Assembly (NCBI GenBank): GCA_039519185.1
Contig: JAZGSX010000010.1
Coordinates: 2,170,001-2,234,000, forward strand
Length of the DNA: 64,000 nt
Origin: Astragalus membranaceus
Taxonomy: Eukaryota; Streptophyta; Magnoliopsida; Fabales; Fabaceae
Direction of reading: 5' to 3'
Positions 58,374-64,000 of this stretch are shown here, in pieces (the stretch's first letter is position 1; each line of letters opens with the position of its first letter). A program made the position numbers and the translations under genes. Under the pieces are notes generated by a model. It was not told where the DNA came from and did no database searches. It worked only from the letters and a program-made list of their open reading frames with translations.

Positions 58374-58669
58374 GTTTCTAGCCTGAGAACGAGTCCAGTA
58401 GCGATGTTGACGCACCAGCTTGTCTTTTACTCTCTGTTGGTGGGACACATGGTATGAGTATATGTATGAGTATATGAATGGATGAAAATGCGAACGATGC
58501 ATGTGTGCATGAGTCTTATTGTTTTAGGTCGGGAATTGCAAGCGAATCCAATGTTTTCAAGATAAAGGAATCAGTATGTGAGACAAACAAACTTCATTGA
58601 TGGAGGAAAGTACAACATTTTGGAAATAAAACTTCGAAAAAGAAAAGTACAATGTTCTTTAAATTTCAC

Positions 58670-60568
58670 TCAAATACATATGGCTTTCATTTTTCCACTC
58701 CTCCCTCTTTTTCTACTAGTAGTGCTGCCAGCCTTCTCCCGGAGTTCGGCAATCAGAACCTCGCAAAACTCCATGAATTCAGAAACTTGGACCGGGGTGT
58801 TAAACGGGTGCATTGCCGCGCTAGCCTTTTTTAGACGTTTGGGGATTCCCGTGATAGCTTGATTGGCCAGCCATGCCAACTTTGAGAATCTGTCTTTCCA
58901 TTACAAGCTTTCATTCTTCAACTCTATGAAGGCTTCATGGTTTTCTATCCTGCTGACCAACTCCACAAAGTGGTTCTCCCAATAGATGCTTTCTGTCTTC
59001 AACTGGTGGTAAACCTCCTCTTGATATCTGATATGGTCGTTCAGCTCATCATATTTTTCATGCTCCCTTCTCAAGGCTTGTTGGTATTCTCGGAGTATCT
59101 CTTCAATGGTATCTTTATCCTGCTTGATACTTTTCACTTGCTCTTCAAACTCGTCTGCCATCATCCGGGACTCTCTTTTTGATACCATTAGCAGGCTCTG
59201 TGCGGTCTTTTCAGCAATCATTGATTCTTCCCATAACTTTTTCCACTTGTATGCATCATCGATGGCCTGGTTCACTTTCAGGTTGCAACGTTTTATTTCC
59301 TCTTTCGCCCCTCTTAGGTACTTTTGAACATCTAGTTTGTTCTTTTGTTCAATCTTTAGCTGCTTGCGGCTGTCTTTAATGGCCACCGACTTACTTGCGT
59401 TCTCCTCCTCCAATTTCTGGTTTTTTAGGAGCACCTTCTCTAACTCTGCCTGCAAGTCCTTCTTTTCTTCCTCGGCTTTTGACAATGCCATTTTAAGCTA
59501 ATCTAAATCTTCGACAGTGAGAAGGGTAGGTTCAGGAACTTCTTCCTCAACCCATAGTGCACTTTGGTAAGGCAATCGGGTGTCTTGTTCCGGATTTCGC
59601 ATGGGGTACCCCAGCTGCCTTAGAGTTAGAGAAGGATTGTAATTTATGCATCCTCTTGTCCCCATGAGCGGGACGTTTTGAAAGTTTCCACATTGAAAAA
59701 CTACTGTGGGCCTATCTTTCCACCATGATGGGTGCCAACGAACCTTGTATTCATGAAGGCCCCCTAGCACTTGCAACCATTCACTAGTGTTCATTGTCTT
59801 CACATCACACCCTCTGGCGTCTTCATTTGGGCCTTCTACTCTGACTTTGTTAACGAAAGCATGGGTGAGAAGCCAAACATACAAGGCGTGCAAGCAACAA
59901 GATATCCTCTTTCCCCTTAGCTCACTATAGTGAGTGAAAGTACAGTAAGTGTCTGCAAGCATGGCTGGAATCGGATTGAGTGGGTTTTCTCCATCCTTGA
60001 AGGATAAGAAGACACCAATAGCTGTTGTGTCCACATATCATTCAAGGCGTGGAAATAGGACAACGCCAAAGATGGTCAAAGCTAACACCTGCTTAAAAGG
60101 ACCCCAATTTCTGGCATCGGCGAAGGATTTCATTTGGCTTTAAAGATACTCTTGTGGGAACCCTGCAATGCCATTTCGATTTTTCTTCCGGAGCTTCAAG
60201 TTCTCTTTGCTGGTTTGTAATATTGAGGCGAGTTTCTCATCTGTGTAGTATTGTCCCTGATACTGGCAGGGTCCATTGTCTTGTTGAGGAAAGCCGAAGA
60301 TCTGTGTATATTCTTCCAGAGTAGGTGCCATCTGGAAATTTTTGAAGGTGAAGCATCTTAATGAAGGGTCGTAGAACTGGCTCAAAGCGGCAATGGCCTC
60401 CGTTTGCACGTCCAATTGTAGTAACATAATAATCTTCCCATACGCTCTATCAAAAGACCTGCGCTCGATGGGCGGCAATCGACCAGCACATTCCCTTAGA
60501 CTTGTCAGATTAGGCTGTTTTACTATAGGGTAGTTCCAAGTTTGGGTTGTTTCACTGTTTGATCCCAT
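58670..60568 (-). pseudogene. Element G ORF1 (Ogre extra ORF), four in-frame stops
   Basis: A single minus-strand frame of about 633 codons from ATG 60568 carries TAA at 60140, TGA at 60038, TAG at 59498 and TAA at about 58901, yet is readable between them. It encodes a globular N-terminal part (LPPIERRSFDRAYGKI, FQMAPTLEEYTQIFG), a Trp-rich middle (WLQVLGGLHEYKVRWHPSWW), a long coiled coil (59491-58901) and a basic tail (TSRKRGRSGK). Position upstream of gag and these words match the ORF1 of Ogre elements. Its biochemical function is not known to me. Confidence 0.82.
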
Positions 60569-61380
60569 ATCGCCTTGCTTATGACAAAACTTTCAAACCT
60601 CTTACAATTCCCGGCAAACCTAAATGAGATGAATAGCATGCATGTGAGGATTGTTGTATTTTTTGTGAAATAACGATGATGTATGATGACGTTACATGCG
60701 TTAATAAAAGCAAATTTTGGTGATTCAAATTTTGAGAAATATTAACCATGTCACATAAAATATACGTAAAGGGCAAAAGGAGTAAATGGTTTTCATTATT
60801 TGATTTTTTTTTTGAAAAAAGTTTTTGTGATGATGCAATGGGTAGGTGAATTGCCCTTGTGTCCTAAACAGGTTAGGTGTTATATATAGGTCACGGTCTA
60901 GGGTTACTTGTGTGATCAATCTCTCAGGTGGCTCTAATCACTTCCTCACAAGGGTCTCCAGAGCTGAAATCTCCTTCGTGATATGACCCACAACGATAGC
61001 GAGCTACCTGGTGTGGGATACCACGAAAGAGCGTACTCTGGCTGAGGCTTTCATGAGAGTCAGACAGATAAAATCCAGAATGACTGACACTAGTCGTCTC
61101 CACTCGTCTTAGGTTTTTTTTTTAGACCCGGGTATAGGGCCCCGCTCAAGAGTGTGTGCAATATGTGTAGGTGATGTGTGTGATATAAGCAACCTAAACT
61201 ACCCATGCTGCAAAAGAAATACATATAATAATACATAGGTCTTCTATCCTAAGGTTCAATAAAGCAAATAAACAGATAAATGAAGTTGACGTGCTAATAG
61301 AAAGACTAAGGGTAAACAAAGGTACTAAACTAACAAATATCCACACATTTAACTAAATTAGGCTTGACCCTCTTAAATAA
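60569..61380 (-). other. Leader of element G, no gene seen
   Basis: About 810 bases between PBS and ORF1 contain T-rich runs and CT-rich stretches but no long frame. Such a long leader is usual for Ogre. Confidence 0.7.
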
Positions 61381-61398
61381 TCCCCAGTGGAGTCGCCA
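61381..61398 (-). promoter_or_regulatory. Primer binding site-like sequence of element G
   Basis: TGGCGACTCCACTGGGGA on the minus strand starts two bases after the LTR end CTACA. Position and the TGG start fit a PBS; the matching tRNA was not identified. Confidence 0.6.
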
Positions 61399-61400
61399 GC

Positions 61401-64000
61401 TGTAGCGACCGAAAAATCCGAGGGAGGGATTCTTCGTTGCTTTTGAACAATGGAGTCGCCATCAATATTTATTTTTAGGGAAACATTGAAAAAACCTTTT
61501 GTTTTTGGGTTCGGGGGTCGATTAAGTGCGGGGAAGGTACTAGCACCCCGCAACATCCTAAAAAGGTTACCTTTTAATCTAATGTGTAGAAAAAAATAGA
61601 TTAAAGAAAACATTTTTATTTACCCTTTTTATTATTTGCAAAAAAACGGAAAGGAAGACTTAATAAAAATTTTAGTTTTTTGCGCTTGACGGGAGTGGGC
61701 CCCCGCTCCTACGTATCTCCGGGTGCGATGGAAATCAAAGCTACGTAGTTCTCGGGTAGAAAATATTTGTGTGTTGGTATTTTTTATTTTTTTTGAAAAG
61801 TTTGCGAAAACTAGAGGCCGTTCATGGTGACCAAACAGATAGATCCAGAGTGGTCACCACTAATGGCTTATTCGAAAAAGAAAGTGTTTACAGCGTTCAA
61901 ACGAGCGGGGCTCAGAGTGACCGTTATAAATACCCGGTTTGTGATCGAGCATTTTGTTTGAAAAATGCTTATTGGGAAGCGTGATTCTTTTTTTTTTAAA
62001 AAAGGGAGTTGAGATTACGTTTGTATTCTATTAACTGAAAATTTCTTGAAGTTTAGGCGGGTGTTTGCGATGATCAAACGAATAAATTCAGAGTGATCAC
62101 CGCTACTAATCCGCTTTGAAAAAAGAAGGTTAGCCCTATCGGTCAAACAAGCTATGCTCAAAGTGACCATTAGTAACAACCTATTTTTTCTACGCGAGTT
62201 TGATTGTTTGAAAGAAAGAAAAATGGTTTGGAAACATCGCAGCGTAAATAAAAGCGGAATGGGTGATAGTAACAGGGGGTGCGAATAACGGGGGTGTTGT
62301 ATTAAAAATGGGGGGTGGGCTTAGTAATAGCCCAAAACGGCGTTTTTGGTTTTTGGACTCTTGTGCGAAAGTTGGGCTGAAAGCGTTGCGCCGTATTACT
62401 AAAAATGCGAGAGGTGCGAATAGCGGTTTGACCCTAAAAATTATTGCTTGATTTTTTCCTACTTTATTACCTTACCCTAGAATACATGATTCTGAAGCGT
62501 TTCTTTTTTTTAAAAAAAAACAAAACCTAGACTAAACACGCATTGCATTTGGATAGATTTAGTTTATAAAGGAATGTTCTCTTTTTTTTTGAAAATGGTT
62601 GTCATAGTTATTATTTTGAAAAAAGGGTGCTTTTACTGTTTTTTTTTTGAAAGATGATTATTGTTATTATTTTTTTTAGAGAGGGCAGTGGTATTAGTAA
62701 CCAATTATTTAAAAAAAAAAATAATTTTAATATTTTATTTTAATCCGAAAATACAGCAACATAACAAAAAAAACAGCAACAATTTAATAAAAAAAACAGC
62801 AACAAATAAATAAAAACAGCAACATTTTTAATAGAAAAACAGCAACATTTAATAAAAAAAAAGCAACATTTAATAAAACATAACAACATTTAAATAAAAA
62901 AAACAGCAACACTTTTTAATAGGAAAACAGCAACATTTAAATAAAAAAAAAACAGCAACATTTTTTTTATAAAAAAAAGCAACAATAAAAAAAAAGCATA
63001 AAATCCAAGAGCAGATTCATGAATAACAACATTTGAAAATAACCAAACTCATGAATAATGAAATTAAAACGGAACGTAAGCAAAATTAACCAAAATTGAA
63101 CATGACATACATGATTGAAATGAGCAAATGACTAAAAAAAAAAATTTACCAATAACAGTCTTGAAGATTGAGTCCTTCCTCTCAAATCTCACAGTACAAC
63201 AAAATTTAGGGGAAGTTTAATGAAAAAGAAGAAAAACTGTAAAACTCTCTCAGGCTCTCAATAACAAAAAAAAGGACTCCTCTTGTTCATGAACTCATGC
63301 TTCCATCTTCTTCCTCCGAATCTCTTTTCTCCTCCTTTCGTTGCCCTCAAAAAAAAAACCGTCCCCTTGCTTCATGGTTGTGGCCCCTATTTATACAAAA
63401 AGGGGTGTCTTTTTTTTTTGCTTCGTTTTCTGATCTTCACCATACCTTGCACAGTATTTTGACTGAGATTGAGACAGAGAGAGGTAGAGATTTCGTGATG
63501 AGAACTTTGGGTTTTAGGGAGTGGTTGGTGAAGGGGTATGGGCATGGTAGAGGAGAGGATGATGGTTTTGTGCGTGAGAGAGATGGGGTCGTAGGGATGG
63601 GAGGAGAGGATGAGAAAGGAAGGGTTGAGTGTGAGTTGTGTGTGATGGAGAAAGAAAGAGAAAATGAAGGTTGAGTGTGAGAGAAGGAGAGTGAGGCCGT
63701 AGGAGGGAAGAGGAAGTGATGAGTGATGTGAGAGATGAAAGAAAGAGAAAGTGAAGTGTGTGGGTGTGAGAAAGAGAGAGTGAGCCGTAGGAAGAGAAGA
63801 GGAAGGGATGAGTGATGTGAGAGATGAAAGAAAGAGAAAGTGAAGTGTGTGGGTGTGAGAAAGAGAGAGTGAGCCGTAGGAAGAGAAGAGAGAGGGGAAA
63901 GGCGTGTATGGGGAAGTGGGGTTTGAGAGAAAAGAGGAAAGGTGGAGTGTGGGAAAGGAAAATGTGCAATTTCCAAGGAGGGAAATGTGGGAGTGGGGTC
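61401..64000 (-). repeat. 5' LTR of element G, cut by the window end
   Basis: It is a close copy of 46587-49190, with single-base changes and a few A/T-run differences. About 500 bases of its start (element orientation) lie outside the window, as does the target duplication. Confidence 0.92.

Larger units (their letters stand above)
39136..64000 (+). mobile_element. F: Tekay-type element interrupted by element G
   Basis: The 5' LTR is complete, followed by PBS, gag, pol with internal rearrangements, polypurine tract and the first 1437 bases of the 3' LTR. The Ogre-type element G is inserted there and extends past the window, so the rest of F's LTR lies outside. The left flank is GTAGG. Coding similarity to A is close throughout. 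Confidence 0.9.
46587..64000 (-). mobile_element. G: Ogre-type Tat element on the minus strand, 5' LTR cut by window end
   Basis: Two copies of an LTR starting on the plus strand with TGTAGCGACCGAAAAATC stand at 46587 and 61401. All coding lies on the minus strand between them in the order ORF1, gag-PR, intron, RT-RNase H-second RNase H-IN. The 11.7-kb inner region, upstream ORF1, DNG-type protease, G-patch and intron before RT are Ogre traits. Stops and a frameshift make it inactive, but it is nearly full length. Confidence 0.92.

Overview
The window is plant nuclear DNA made almost entirely of nested retrotransposons. No host gene could be supported. A dicot, most likely a papilionoid legume, is inferred from three things: an Ogre-type Tat element with its extra ORF1, G-patch and pol intron; a tRNA-derived SINE; and a fold-back MITE of a type I remember from legumes. 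The species cannot be named. Such dense nesting suggests a gene-poor, probably pericentromeric region.

Layout, left to right. (1) 1-15614: the 3' part of a Tat-lineage Ty3/gypsy element (T1), with pol, a 47-bp tandem array, a spliced antisense gene and a 289-bp 3' LTR. A young chromodomain (Tekay/Del-type) element, A (2181-11752, TSD ATCCC), sits inside the last codons of T1 pol. (2) 15615-~24970: Tekay-type element B, into whose leader T1 jumped. B has lost RT, RNase H and half of its integrase. It carries two solo LTRs of a third family, C1 in the integrase and C2 in the 3' LTR. (3) ~24975-31517: a decayed Tat element D, with an LTR-like piece, a broken PR-RT-RH-IN region and a broken antisense gene resembling plant mobile domain (PMD) proteins. 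(4) 31517-39135: unassigned AT-rich DNA holding a SINE. The SINE is cut in two by E (31917-38105, TSD TCTCC), a gag-only LTR retrotransposon whose 3' LTR carries a 326-bp MITE. (5) 39136-end: Tekay-type element F, related to A. Its 3' LTR is interrupted by G (46587 to beyond 64000), a large Ogre-type element on the minus strand.

How the parts work together. Each autonomous family once supplied Gag (capsid), PR, RT-RNase H and IN, with a chromodomain in A, B and F and a second RNase H in T1 and G, for reverse transcription and integration. All copies seen here are disabled by stops, frameshifts, deletions or insertions. E keeps gag, PBS, PPT and LTRs and would need enzymes supplied in trans.

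Most noteworthy patterns. A strong 5' splice site lies a few hundred bases into the LTR of every Tekay-like family and of E. A matching 3' splice site lies 5 to 13 nt before gag ATG, so splicing would remove the primer binding site. Both Tat elements carry antisense genes with phase-consistent introns. A conserved hairpin with a changing loop and arrays of GGCGCC and AGTGGCTA motifs recur in the Tekay LTRs. Two junctions record unusual repair or template switching: element A has a copy of its right flank where the PBS should be, and F has a shuffled gag/PR patch.
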